Source: Leptospira sp. WS4.C2 | GTDB lineage: Bacteria; Spirochaetota; Leptospiria; Leptospirales; Leptospiraceae | Direction: 5' to 3' | Assembly: GCF_040833985.1 (NCBI RefSeq) | Contig: NZ_CP162139.1 | Coordinates: 2,876,501 to 2,940,500 of the forward strand | DNA: 64,000 nucleotides | Shown here: positions 18,622 to 27,663 of the stretch, piece by piece | How the letters are laid out: each line of letters begins with the position of its first letter | Numbering within the stretch: position 1 is the stretch's first letter | Notes under the pieces: generated by a model | Databases searched by the model: none | The model's input: the letters and a program-made list of their open reading frames with translations, nothing else | Told to the model about the DNA's origin: nothing | Position numbers and translations under genes: made by a program

Positions 18622-19863
18622 ATGTTCGAAGAAGAACCCTCTACCCTCAAAGAAAAAATCTATCGTACGATTATTGCCCTCTTTTTATTCATTTTGGTCG
18701 GAACCCTTATCATAACCTTTTTACCTGGTGATGCGGAACAAAGCTTTATGGGTGCCATCACAGGCCAAAATTCGACCAAAGCCGGAACCATTGCAGGCAA
18801 AAGTATTCCTGTGGATTACTTCAACGCAGCCAAACGCGATTGTTACTACCGGTACCAACAATACGGCAGAGAAACGGCTCAAAATCCCGAACTTCTCAAT
18901 TCCTGTGCCTATTCTACCGTTCGAGAAATCTATATTGCAAACGACATTGCCACTTCTGTGGGATTTCAGGTTTCTGAAATCAGCATCAAACGAGAGATGT
19001 CCAAACAAGCACGCGAAGTGCATAAAGAATCTGTTTCCCAAGCGGGTTACGGAGAAGAAGACTCTCGTTCTCTGACAGAAATTTACCAACAAATCTATCG
19101 TTCTGCACCGATGAACTACCGCATTGATTCTGCCACTGGTTATGCTCTTTTTCCCAACTTTTTGGAACAACCACTGGCTCCCACAGAAAACGAAGTCGAG
19201 TTGGAAGATGAAGCCAAACGAGCCAAAATTTCTTTTCGAATTGTGGCCATTTCCGAAGTCAATCTCCTAAACGCTGTCGAAGCAAAAATCAATATTTCTG
19301 ATGCAGAACTCCAGAAAGAATACGAGAAAGAAAAGAAAGATGGAACACTTTCTAAAGATGCTTCTGGAAATTTTGTTAGATTCGAAACAAGAAAACCCCT
19401 CTTACTTTCAAAGATGAAATTTGACCGCAAGAGAAAAGAAGTAGAAGTATGGAAAGGCCGTATCGCATCCAAAATTTCAGAACCGAATGCTTTGGAAGCC
19501 ATTGCCAAGGAAACTTTACAACCCATTGAATCTGTATCCAATGTTTCTCTGTCTGACTTAAAACTTGTGACCTCCAATCTTGGCAATAGCTACCGTTTGG
19601 CGAACTCTGCAAAATTTTGGGAAACTCTGGCCAACGATCCATTTAGTAAAAAAACCGTCGTCGGACCCTTCTCTGACAATGACAAACAAGTTTATGTAGA
19701 ATTTGGTGCTCTTACCTACGGACAATCCACAGCCAAAAAACCTGCAGACCAAGCTACAGATTTTCTGAAACAAAGACAACTTCTTAGCTTTTTTCTTGAA
19801 ATAAACCAGTCCTTAGCAGCAGAATACAACGTAGAGAAAAAAGGTCTTCTCTCTTTAGAATAA
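18622..19863 (+). CDS. Membrane-anchored SurA-N/PpiD-like protein without a parvulin core
   Basis: 413 aa from ATG 18622. The open frame continues further left, but that part overlaps the divergent gene and reads as non-protein. One membrane segment at about residues 15-36 precedes a helical region resembling the SurA/PpiD N-terminal chaperone domain: a 'gene-product-own-start' strand (TIAGKSIPVDYFNAAKRDC), then helices ending in EIYIANDIATSVGFQVSEISIKREM. I see no parvulin isomerase signature in the remainder, which is Lys/Glu-rich. Likely a periplasmic-facing foldase-like factor anchored in the inner membrane. Its TAA is directly followed by the cheX ATG, so the two genes share a transcript. 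Confidence 0.7.
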   Translation: MFEEEPSTLKEKIYRTIIALFLFILVGTLIITFLPGDAEQSFMGAITGQNSTKAGTIAGKSIPVDYFNAAKRDCYYRYQQYGRETAQNPELLNSCAYSTVREIYIANDIATSVGFQVSEISIKREMSKQAREVHKESVSQAGYGEEDSRSLTEIYQQIYRSAPMNYRIDSATGYALFPNFLEQPLAPTENEVELEDEAKRAKISFRIVAISEVNLLNAVEAKINISDAELQKEYEKEKKDGTLSKDASGNFVRFETRKPLLLSKMKFDRKRKEVEVWKGRIASKISEPNALEAIAKETLQPIESVSNVSLSDLKLVTSNLGNSYRLANSAKFWETLANDPFSKKTVVGPFSDNDKQVYVEFGALTYGQSTAKKPADQATDFLKQRQLLSFFLEINQSLAAEYNVEKKGLLSLE

Positions 19864-20328
19864 ATGCAAATTAAAGCCGACTTCATCAACCCATTCCTGG
19901 AAGCAGCCACCATCGTATTTCGCGATGTGTTACAACAGGATCTCATCCGAGGCAAAATCGGAATCAAAGACTCACCCGCACCGAGTCACGAAATTGCAAT
20001 CGTCATTGGTGTGGTCGGTTCTTTCAGTGGGGAAGTGGTTTATAGTATGAATTACGATGCCGCTTACAAAATGTCTCGAAAACTCGTTCCGGGTCTTTCG
20101 GACGAAGATGTAAAAAATGAATACAAAGACATCCTCGGTGAGATTGCCAACATGACTACAGGAAATGCGATGAATATTTTTACATCAGCTGGTCAATCTG
20201 TCGAGATCACAACACCAAACATCCAAGAATCACAAAGTACTTCCGTTCGGTTTAACAAAAAGCCAACACTTTCCATCAACTTATATTCTAAGTTTGGACG
20301 TATTGAAGTCAATGTGGCGATAGCCTAA
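19864..20328 (+). CDS. cheX: Chemotaxis phosphatase CheX
   Basis: 154 aa. The CheC/CheX active-site motif E-x2-N is seen at Glu93-Asn96 in DILGEIANMTTGNAMN. CheX is the main CheY-P phosphatase of spirochetes and acts as a dimer in the cytoplasm to reset flagellar rotation. Length and single active site match CheX rather than two-site CheC. The ATG abuts the preceding stop (TAAATG). A hairpin plus T-run just downstream, inside the convergent gene, probably ends the transcript. Confidence 0.9.
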   Translation: MQIKADFINPFLEAATIVFRDVLQQDLIRGKIGIKDSPAPSHEIAIVIGVVGSFSGEVVYSMNYDAAYKMSRKLVPGLSDEDVKNEYKDILGEIANMTTGNAMNIFTSAGQSVEITTPNIQESQSTSVRFNKKPTLSINLYSKFGRIEVNVAIA

Positions 20329-20337
20329 TTTCAATTT

Positions 20338-21366
20338 TTAAATCGAATAACCTAAAACCCGCAGCCTCTCGCGGGTTTCTTTTCTAAAATCATAACCAGG
20401 CACAGTAGTTTTTCCTTCCATTCCATTCATATAGAGTTGGTAGTATTTTAAGGAACGTTCCAAATCCCTTTCCTCCCAACTACTTTCGTAAATTTTCCCT
20501 AAATAATAATGTGCCGGAAGGAACTCCGCAGATTCTTTAAAATTCTTTAAAATACTCACCAATTGGTGTGCCGCCGAACGAAATTCTTTTTTACGAATGA
20601 GAAGTATGGCAACCGCATAATGCGATCTAGGTGTGAGTTCCGGGTGTTTTGGAAACTCAGTCACTAGTTTTAGATATTCTTTATAGGCCTTTTCTTCTGC
20701 ATCTGGATTTCCAATACGATCCAGGGACCTTGCTAGTTCGAACTGGGTTTTGATTTTGAGATCTGGGTCTTCTTGTTTTTCCACAAGACCATTGGATTCT
20801 TTATCCTTTCCATCCAGACCAAAGAGGTTTGTGTTTTCCACTCGGGAAAACTTTGCTGCTTCTCCTTCCTTACCATAGGAATCAGCAAACTCAGATTCGG
20901 CGGATTTCTTTTGGTCTCTAGTTAAATAGGCTTTTCCCTTTTGGAAAGAAGCTTGTGACGGATCGACCACTTCCTTCTTTTTTTTCTTTTTCTCTACCGG
21001 TTTTAATTTTGTTGTAACGGACGTTTGGTTGTTTGAGGCAAGAGAAGAGCCGGGAGTTTCCCCATTTGTTTCTGTAGATGTAGATGGCATAGATTGGGAA
21101 TTAGAACTGACACTGGAGTTAGAATTTGTGTTTGGTTTAGCACTTACATTCGAATTGGTGGGATTACTGGAAGTGGGTTCGATTCCCGAATTAACTGAAT
21201 CTTTGTTCCAAGTTTCCGGAAAAGGCAAAAACAATTCACTCGATTGTGCATGGAGTGGAAAAAATCGACCTATACTCAAAAGAGGAAATAAAACGATCAC
21301 AAGGAAACCGGGCTTAGAGATCAAAACTAGAAACCTAGAAGTAAGAGTCAAAGGGTTACCATTCAT
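20338..21366 (-). CDS. Exported TPR-like protein
   Basis: 342 aa. An N-terminal hydrophobic signal (residues 12-38) ends in LHAQ, a probable signal peptidase site. A low-complexity Asn/Ser/Thr linker (about 45-110) and a Lys stretch (KKKKKKEVVD) follow. From about residue 140 there are TPR-like helical pairs (FELARSLDRIGNPDAEEKAYKEYLKLV; YYLGKIYESSWEERDLERSLKYYQLY). No enzyme motif. Such proteins scaffold complexes in the periplasm. Its ATG overlaps the stop of the preceding membrane protein by 4 bases, and both follow an OmpA-family gene in one operon, suggesting an envelope complex. Confidence 0.75.
   Translation of the reverse strand: MNGNPLTLTSRFLVLISKPGFLVIVLFPLLSIGRFFPLHAQSSELFLPFPETWNKDSVNSGIEPTSSNPTNSNVSAKPNTNSNSSVSSNSQSMPSTSTETNGETPGSSLASNNQTSVTTKLKPVEKKKKKKEVVDPSQASFQKGKAYLTRDQKKSAESEFADSYGKEGEAAKFSRVENTNLFGLDGKDKESNGLVEKQEDPDLKIKTQFELARSLDRIGNPDAEEKAYKEYLKLVTEFPKHPELTPRSHYAVAILLIRKKEFRSAAHQLVSILKNFKESAEFLPAHYYLGKIYESSWEERDLERSLKYYQLYMNGMEGKTTVPGYDFRKETRERLRVLGYSI
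20355..20385 (+). terminator. Rho-independent terminator after cheX
   Basis: AAACCCGC (20355-20362), an 8-base loop, then GCGGGTTT (20371-20378), followed by CTTTTCT. Oriented for the rightward cheX transcript and lying inside the last codons of the convergent TPR gene. Confidence 0.7.
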
Positions 21367-22097
21367 CTTAAGTTTTTGGGAATTCGTTCCAAACTTTTAG
21401 GTTTTCCTAAACCTTCTGCCGATTCTGGTGGTTTCGGTAATTTCAAAGTTTCTAAATTCTTTTCTTCGTTTTTTGCCTTCACTTTTTTTTCTAAATCAGA
21501 AACCCGATCAAGCATCCTTTGCATACGAAGATCCGATTCAGAATCTGATGTTGGTGCTGATTTGGAATCTTCTTTAGGTAACATAGGTGCCACATCAATC
21601 GGAGCTGGAATCAAACCATCACCTGACGGAGTGTATATGGGAGGTGCAGTTGTATCCTCGGCTTTACGATTTCTAAAATCATATTCTTTACCCAAAAAAT
21701 CTTGTTCTTCTGGGATGGTATCATGTGTGTATCCGTTTGATTCCCGTTCGCTGATAAAATCAAATTGCATCTTTCGGTTGGATTCGTATTTTAAATCTTC
21801 AGGATCGGACATTCTTACATCTTTACGTTTCCTATTGTAATCCCTTTCAATCTCCGTAAGAAATAGACTTCTTGTATCCTGGGCCAGTTGCATCCCTTGG
21901 GGTTTGGCATTTTCCCAACCATTGGTCCAACCGACATAAATGGCCATAATGAGAAAAAATACAAAGAGTGAGATGGCAATTTTTTTCAGTAGGTCTTGGA
22001 CTTGAGATGGAATTTTATCCACGAGACCGTCGACCGCACCCATCATCTTTTGGGTGTCTACATTGACTTTGGGTATATTTATATTTTTGATATCCAA
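21363..22097 (-). CDS. Single-pass membrane hypothetical protein
   Basis: 244 aa. One membrane segment at about residues 40-59 (IAISLFVFFLIMAIYVGW) separates a short N-terminal part from a long charged region. The rest is Pro- and Glu-rich with a short coiled coil near residues 195-220 (MLDRVSDLEKKVKAKNEEK). No family recognised. It sits between an OmpA-family gene (3 bases upstream) and a TPR gene (4-base overlap), so it may link an outer-membrane protein to inner-membrane partners. Confidence 0.72.
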   Translation of the reverse strand: MDIKNINIPKVNVDTQKMMGAVDGLVDKIPSQVQDLLKKIAISLFVFFLIMAIYVGWTNGWENAKPQGMQLAQDTRSLFLTEIERDYNRKRKDVRMSDPEDLKYESNRKMQFDFISERESNGYTHDTIPEEQDFLGKEYDFRNRKAEDTTAPPIYTPSGDGLIPAPIDVAPMLPKEDSKSAPTSDSESDLRMQRMLDRVSDLEKKVKAKNEEKNLETLKLPKPPESAEGLGKPKSLERIPKNLR

Positions 22098-22100
22098 GTG

Positions 22101-23957
22101 TTACTCTTCCGAAATTTTAAAGACTACCCTTCGGTTTGTCCCACGACCTTCTTCGGTCAAATTGTCCGCAATTGGCAATTGAGGGCCATGGCCTACGATC
22201 GCAATTCGTGATTCTTCTATTTTATGTTTAGACTTCAAATAATTAGCAACCGAATTTGCTCTTTCGAGTGATAACTTTTGGTTGGCAGCTTTTGTTCCTA
22301 CATTATCCGTATGGCCTTCGATTAGGATCTTTAAATTGGCCGATTTTCGAAGAATTCCTGCCAATCTGTCTAGTTCCGGCTCCGATTCCTTGGTTAGCTC
22401 AGAGGATCGAAAAGCAAAGAACAAATTGTTCATCACAATTTGATTCCCCTTTTTTAATTTGGGAAGGACAAGTAGGACAGTTTTTTCTTTGTCTTCTTTT
22501 TCTTTTCCCACCAAATTCAGGTTTTGTGAAACGGGAAGATATCCTTCCTTTTCTCCATAAAAACCGTAATTCTCATCATAGGGGAGGATGATACTAAACT
22601 CACCAGTCGCTGGATCACTCACTGTCGAACCAATAGATTTTTTTCTGGTTAGAGATTCATACTGAACAAATGCCGAAAGTGGTTTTCCTTCTTCATCCAC
22701 GACTTTCCCTTTAATCACAACCACAGGGTCTGGTTGGAAGTGGTGAGGGATGGCGGCCATATACAGTTCCCCTTCCCTGGACATATAAGCCCAGTTTCCA
22801 ACTGCAGGAATGCTAAAAAAATTAACACCTCTTAGGTTGGAAGATAACTCTTGTGGTTCTGACCAAGATGTCCAAGAATCATTTAATCTTCTAGAAATAA
22901 AGATGGAGATCCCTTCCTTTCTTCCAGACGAAGAGAAGTATAATGTTTTGTCGTCTGGACCAAGAAAAGGTGCCATCTCCTCTTCAGTTGTATTCAAAGT
23001 GTTTCCTAAATTGATTCCTTCTTCAAAAACACCAACATCATTTTGTAAACTTACATATAAATCTAACTTACCAAAGTTTTTCTTTTGTTGGGCAGAATAA
23101 ATCAGTGTGCGACCACTGGATGCCAAAGCCGACCCACCAAATACCTGTTGGTTGGGATTGTCTGCTTTTCTATACCAATTATAAAAACTAGGGAAATTAA
23201 TTGGTGAAGGCATTGACCAACCCGATTCTGTTTTATGAGTTTTGTATAAGGGAGCGCGGTTTTGAATTTTTTCTGATCGTTCTTTATATTCAGTTTCTAA
23301 CTTAGCCAGGACAATATGAAACTCTTTTGGATTCTGAGCTTCCCTGGATGCAATTTGTGATTTATACATCATCTCCCGTTTCAGGTTATCCAACATCTCT
23401 TCTTCACCAAAATTACCGAATACAAATAATTCATTCCCACCGGGTAGAGCCGAAATCACAGCAGAAGGAAATCGATTGTTGAGAGGTGTCGGAAGTTGTT
23501 CTCCTTGCATCCAAAAACCGTATTGGTCTCGTTTGGCTGCCCAAATTTTTTGAGTGGATCTTCCCCCTTCGCGAACAAGGGCAGTCCAAAATAAATTTTT
23601 TCCATCCGGTGTACACTGCGGGTTAAAAGAAAATAGGCCTTGGGTTACGTAACGGGGTATTTTTTTTAAAGTCCAATCTGGAGTTTTACCAGACTCGAAA
23701 GGTTCCATCTCGTAACGAATAGGGCTACAGGTCTCTGCTTGCACATCGCATAACATCCGTACCTTTTTCCCTGCCAAATAAGCCAACTCTTCCTGTAAAA
23801 CACCCCCGCTAATGCGAAAAACCTGTTTGTCTGTGCGGAGGAGATGGCCTGTATTTAGGAGGTCCCCCTCCAAAACCTGGATTCCATTTTTAACACTTTG
23901 CGAGCTTGTGAGCCCGTTCCCGAAAAGGAGGAGAATGATGATGAGAATCCGTGCCAT
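22101..23957 (-). CDS. OmpA-family protein with PD40-like repeats
   Basis: 618 aa. A signal peptide (residues 1-20) precedes WD40/PD40-like beta-propeller segments (FNPQCTPDGKNLFWTA; GPDDKTLYFSSSGRKEG), a carboxypeptidase-regulatory-like fold (IKGKVVDEEGKPLSAFVQY, about 425-490), and a C-terminal OmpA peptidoglycan-binding domain (ILIEGHTDNVGTKAANQ ... RGTNRRVVF). OmpA domains bind the stem peptide through conserved Asp and Arg, both present. Probably periplasmic or outer-membrane attached. First gene of a three-gene leftward operon. Divergent from ybiT across 50 bases. Confidence 0.85.
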   Translation of the reverse strand: MARILIIILLLFGNGLTSSQSVKNGIQVLEGDLLNTGHLLRTDKQVFRISGGVLQEELAYLAGKKVRMLCDVQAETCSPIRYEMEPFESGKTPDWTLKKIPRYVTQGLFSFNPQCTPDGKNLFWTALVREGGRSTQKIWAAKRDQYGFWMQGEQLPTPLNNRFPSAVISALPGGNELFVFGNFGEEEMLDNLKREMMYKSQIASREAQNPKEFHIVLAKLETEYKERSEKIQNRAPLYKTHKTESGWSMPSPINFPSFYNWYRKADNPNQQVFGGSALASSGRTLIYSAQQKKNFGKLDLYVSLQNDVGVFEEGINLGNTLNTTEEEMAPFLGPDDKTLYFSSSGRKEGISIFISRRLNDSWTSWSEPQELSSNLRGVNFFSIPAVGNWAYMSREGELYMAAIPHHFQPDPVVVIKGKVVDEEGKPLSAFVQYESLTRKKSIGSTVSDPATGEFSIILPYDENYGFYGEKEGYLPVSQNLNLVGKEKEDKEKTVLLVLPKLKKGNQIVMNNLFFAFRSSELTKESEPELDRLAGILRKSANLKILIEGHTDNVGTKAANQKLSLERANSVANYLKSKHKIEESRIAIVGHGPQLPIADNLTEEGRGTNRRVVFKISEE

Positions 23958-24007
23958 ACCATACGAAATGTCGGTTGAAACCTCCGATTCCCTTAGAAAA
24001 TTGACTT

Positions 24008-25648
24008 ATGATCCAAGCTAGCGGCATTACAGTCTCCTTCGGGAAAAAACCTCTTTTCGAAAACGTCTCCATTAAATTCAAACCGGAATGCCGTTACGGT
24101 CTGATCGGAGCCAACGGTTCTGGAAAATCGACCTTTATGAAGGTTTTAGCCGGTATTTTACAGCCTTCTGCTGGTTCTGTCGTCCTCGACAAGGACATTA
24201 AAGTCGGATATTTGAAGCAGGACCACTATGAATACGAAAATGAAACGGTTCTTGGCACAGTTCTACGGGGAAATCCTGAACTTTGGAGTGTCATGTCGGA
24301 ACGAGAGGCCATCTACGCCAAAGAAGACATGACCGATGAAGACGGAATGCGAATCTCCGAAATAGAAGAAATATTCGCTGATATGGGTGGGTATGAAGCC
24401 GAATCCGTCGCAGGCGAACTTCTGGAAGGTCTAGGGATCCCTACCTCGGCCCATAGCCGACCATTGAATTTTCTTACCGGCGGTTTCAAACTCCGCGTAC
24501 TTTTAGCCCAAGTTTTATTTTTAAAACCCGATGTCCTCCTTTTGGACGAACCAACGAACCACTTGGATATCAAAACCATCCATTGGCTAGAAGAACTCCT
24601 CATCAATTATGAAGGTGTGGTCATCGTGATTTCCCACGACCGTCACTTCATCAACTCCGTTGCCACTCATATTGCCGATTTGGATTACAATACCATCAGA
24701 GTATTTCCTGGAAACTATGACGACTTTATGATTGCTGCAGAACAATCCCGTGAGCAGTTAATGAGTGATAGCAAACGGGCAAAAGAAAAAATTGCCGACT
24801 TACAAGAGTTTGTTTCTAGATTCTCTGCCAACGCAAGTAAATCAAAACAAGCCACTTCACGCCAAAAGATGATCGAAAAAATAAAAGGAGAAATGGTGGA
24901 TGTAAAACCATCTTCTCGTGTGGCACCTTACATTCGTTTCAAAGCAAAAAGAACATTAGGAAAGGATGTGTTTGAGGCCATTAACATTTCGAAGGCCTAT
25001 GATGGAAAACCTGTCATCAAAGAATTCAATACCTCCATCACCAAAGGGGAAAAGGTAGGAATTGTGGGAACCAACGGCGTTGGTAAAACCACCCTTCTTA
25101 AAATGTTGCTTAAAAAAATAGATCCAGATTCAGGTCAGGTGAAATGGGGAGATTCCGTAGAAACTTCCTTCTTTCCACAAGACCACCGTGAGGCGATGGA
25201 ACCGGATGCAGACACTCTTGTGGAATGGTTGTTACGTAACTCACCTGCGGGAACAGAAGTGCAAGAAATCCGTGCCATCCTTGGTCGAATGCTTTTTTCT
25301 GGGGACATGGCAAACAAATCCACAACGGTTCTTTCTGGTGGAGAAAAATCACGAATGATCATTGGTAAAATGATCCTTGCCGGAGACAATGTCATCGCAC
25401 TGGATGAACCAACCAACCACTTGGATTTAGAAACGATTGAAGCCCTAAACTACGCTTTATCTTTGTTTGACGGAACCGTAATTCTTGTTTCTCACGATAG
25501 GGAGTTTATCTCATCTCTTTGTACAAGAATTATAGAAGTCACTCCAGAAGGAATCAAAGACTTCAAAGGAAATTACGAAGAATTTTTAGAAAGGGAAGGA
25601 AACGACTTCTACAAACGTCTCACTGGTGGTGCGATACTCGCTACTTAA
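24008..25648 (+). CDS. ybiT: ABC-F family ATPase, YbiT type
   Basis: 546 aa with two ABC domains and no membrane segment. First domain: Walker A GANGSGKST, signature FLTGGFKLR, Walker B LLLDEPTNHLD. Second: GTNGVGKTT, LSGGEKSR, ALDEPTNHLD. The linker between them contains the YbiT-like block SRFSANASKSKQATSRQ, and the overall sequence follows E. coli YbiT from end to end. ABC-F proteins bind the ribosomal E site and ease stalled translation. Its last 4 bases overlap those of the convergent outer-membrane gene, so no intergenic terminator is possible. Confidence 0.93.
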   Translation: MIQASGITVSFGKKPLFENVSIKFKPECRYGLIGANGSGKSTFMKVLAGILQPSAGSVVLDKDIKVGYLKQDHYEYENETVLGTVLRGNPELWSVMSEREAIYAKEDMTDEDGMRISEIEEIFADMGGYEAESVAGELLEGLGIPTSAHSRPLNFLTGGFKLRVLLAQVLFLKPDVLLLDEPTNHLDIKTIHWLEELLINYEGVVIVISHDRHFINSVATHIADLDYNTIRVFPGNYDDFMIAAEQSREQLMSDSKRAKEKIADLQEFVSRFSANASKSKQATSRQKMIEKIKGEMVDVKPSSRVAPYIRFKAKRTLGKDVFEAINISKAYDGKPVIKEFNTSITKGEKVGIVGTNGVGKTTLLKMLLKKIDPDSGQVKWGDSVETSFFPQDHREAMEPDADTLVEWLLRNSPAGTEVQEIRAILGRMLFSGDMANKSTTVLSGGEKSRMIIGKMILAGDNVIALDEPTNHLDLETIEALNYALSLFDGTVILVSHDREFISSLCTRIIEVTPEGIKDFKGNYEEFLEREGNDFYKRLTGGAILAT

Positions 25649-26670
25649 AATTGCATTTGCAGGGAAAGGTTGATCGATTGGATCTCCTTCCCTGCCATAA
25701 GTTCTGTTGTAAGACTAAAATTTCCCTGCCCCAATTTAAATCCCAAACTACCATATCCGAACCCTGACTGATGATTGTGCCTTGTGGCGAGTCGGATCCC
25801 AATCGCACTGGGGACAGAGCTAAAATCATCTGGATTTTCCATTCTAGAAATTGCTGCAAACCGACTCACCTGTATCGCAGTATAACCATGATTATATACA
25901 AAACCGAGACCCGGTATGATAGATAAAAACCCAATGGTATAGTTGTATTTTAAATCTAAGGAACCTGAGGTAATTCTTGATTGGTAAAACAAATCATTTT
26001 GGCCAATCCACCGGCGTTTATCTCCATCAATTCTGAATTGAGTGGGCCTTCTGTCATAGGAACTTAAATATATATCTTGGTTGGTTTGAAAAATTCCCAT
26101 ACCGAAAGAAAATCCAGAATCAATAGGAAAATAACGAAGGACAGCCCCAAAATTGTTTACACGACCTTTCACTTCTGTATTTCGAATTTTTACAAAAGGG
26201 ATATTGGCTTCACCAAATTCATAGGGGAAAAAATGGGTTGTGAGGTTCCATTGTCTGGCAGAAGAACCATTTAACCATTCGCCTAAATTAACCGTAGAAC
26301 TGAAGGAAGGTGAGGCAGCGACCCCACTTTTTGGCAAAGTCCTTAACTCCGAATTCTCATAATATAAATCCCGTGCCTTGGCCTGACCTTGCGATATAGT
26401 ATATCCAAGCCCCAACCGGTAACGATGTACATTGGATCCACCTGATTGGTTGGAATTTAAATTTTGCAAAACAGCATTTTCGCCCATAGAACGCAGGAAT
26501 CCATTTGTATATACTCGATCGAAGACTGGTTCTGCAAAATTCCCAAAAAATTGATACTCTCTGGGAATATTAGAACATTCTCCTCCCAAACAAATTACCT
26601 GAGCATGTAAGGTAGATCCTAATGTAGAAATCCAAATAGGAAAAAATAAAATGAGGAGGAAAAATCTCAT
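25645..26670 (-). CDS. Putative outer-membrane beta-barrel protein
   Basis: 341 aa. Signal peptide cleaved after about residue 23 (STLHAQ). The remainder alternates polar and aromatic residues in short strands (YRLGLGYTISQGQ; GSLDLKYNYTIGFLSIIPGLGFVYNHG; FSLTTELMAGKE) and ends in SLQMQF, with a terminal Phe as in Bam-inserted barrels. No named family recognised. It is separated from the upstream rdgB gene by 40 bases and could be cotranscribed. Confidence 0.75.
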   Translation of the reverse strand: MRFFLLILFFPIWISTLGSTLHAQVICLGGECSNIPREYQFFGNFAEPVFDRVYTNGFLRSMGENAVLQNLNSNQSGGSNVHRYRLGLGYTISQGQAKARDLYYENSELRTLPKSGVAASPSFSSTVNLGEWLNGSSARQWNLTTHFFPYEFGEANIPFVKIRNTEVKGRVNNFGAVLRYFPIDSGFSFGMGIFQTNQDIYLSSYDRRPTQFRIDGDKRRWIGQNDLFYQSRITSGSLDLKYNYTIGFLSIIPGLGFVYNHGYTAIQVSRFAAISRMENPDDFSSVPSAIGIRLATRHNHQSGFGYGSLGFKLGQGNFSLTTELMAGKEIQSINLSLQMQF

Positions 26671-26710
26671 AGTGTGGTGAGGAGCAGTTAGTCCAGAAAA
26701 CTAACTTTAG

Positions 26711-27307
26711 TTATTTGTGATTCTGCAACCAATCCAAAAAAAGTTCCATTGCTTTTTTACGGTGGGATACATTATTTTTTTCAGATTCCGGAATTTGAGA
26801 AAACCTTTTTCCCAAGGGAGGATAAATAAAAATGGGATCATAACCAAATCCAAACTTTCCCTCTTCGTCGTAATCTTCGGCTATTTGTCCGTCTACCCTT
26901 CCGTCAAAGGATACTTCTTCATTTTTATCCACATAACTCACAACGCAACTATAGTATGCTCTACGATCTTTATTTGTACCCAACTTTTTTAAAAGGAAGG
27001 CCGCACGTTCTTTATCACTGAGGCCTGGACCACCGAAGCGAGCGGAAAAAACACCTGGTTCTCCACCAAGTGCTGGAACCGAAATTCCAGAATCATCAGC
27101 AAAAGACGGAAGACCTGTTAGTCGAAAAAGCTCTTTTGATTTGATAAAGGAATTTCCAGCGAAGGTAGTCTCTGTCTCTTCCGGTGAGAAAGAAATTCCT
27201 AAATCTTTAGGAAGGACAACCTCATAACCATAAGGTGCAAGTAACATCTGCATTTCCTTCCATTTGTGTGTACTCCCGGAAGCAAATGCTAAAGTTTTCT
27301 TTGTCAG
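26711..27307 (-). CDS. rdgB: RdgB/HAM1 inosine/xanthosine triphosphate pyrophosphatase, apparent CTG start
   Basis: 198 aa if translation starts at CTG 27307. This hydrolyses dITP, ITP and XTP to monophosphates, keeping them out of nucleic acids. The N-terminal substrate motif AFASGSTHKWKEM lies upstream of the first ATG (27253), so an ATG start would delete it; the family normally begins about 8 residues before it. No ATG, GTG or TTG is available in frame, but CTG is, with GAGGAAG about 7 bases before it. That CTG overlaps the STAS stop codon (CACTGAC). Catalytic Asp-Asp is visible in FADDSG (71-72) and the base-binding FGYDPIF and SHR near the C-terminus. Start choice is inference. Confidence 0.88.
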   Translation of the reverse strand: MTKKTLAFASGSTHKWKEMQMLLAPYGYEVVLPKDLGISFSPEETETTFAGNSFIKSKELFRLTGLPSFADDSGISVPALGGEPGVFSARFGGPGLSDKERAAFLLKKLGTNKDRRAYYSCVVSYVDKNEEVSFDGRVDGQIAEDYDEEGKFGFGYDPIFIYPPLGKRFSQIPESEKNNVSHRKKAMELFLDWLQNHK

Positions 27308-27663
27308 TGGGAATCTTCCTCGTCTAGTTGGAATCCTTCCATCGCAGCAGATAAATCAGGAAAAATCTCGAACACCTTGTCGAGCATAGTAATTTCAAAT
27401 AACTGAATCAAATCCTCATCCACGACGATCACTTTAATGTCACCGTTCATTGGCTTTAACTTGCGTTTTGTGGCCACAAAAATTCCAAGCGCAGTGGAAC
27501 AGATATGATGAACTTTTGTTAGATCCAAAATAATTTTCCGAACAGAACTTTGCGTGAGTTTTGAAAGTTCTTTTTCAATCTCATCGGAATCAACCTTGAG
27601 GATGGCCCCAGAAAATTTAATTATCCTTATGTCATCCTTGACTTGAACATCCATTCGATTCAA
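27304..27663 (-). CDS. STAS domain protein (anti-sigma factor antagonist-like)
   Basis: 119-aa single STAS domain. The phosphorylation loop reads VHHICSTALGIF, aligning with the DSSGLG-type loop of SpoIIAA/RsbV; Ser or Thr here would be the phosphorylated residue. Such proteins toggle between anti-sigma/kinase partners and are reset by SpoIIE-type phosphatases, of which three occur in this window. Its ATG overlaps the comF stop, and rdgB appears to start inside its own stop. A second ATG three codons in is possible. The partner kinase is not in the window. Confidence 0.88.
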   Translation of the reverse strand: MNRMDVQVKDDIRIIKFSGAILKVDSDEIEKELSKLTQSSVRKIILDLTKVHHICSTALGIFVATKRKLKPMNGDIKVIVVDEDLIQLFEITMLDKVFEIFPDLSAAMEGFQLDEEDSH

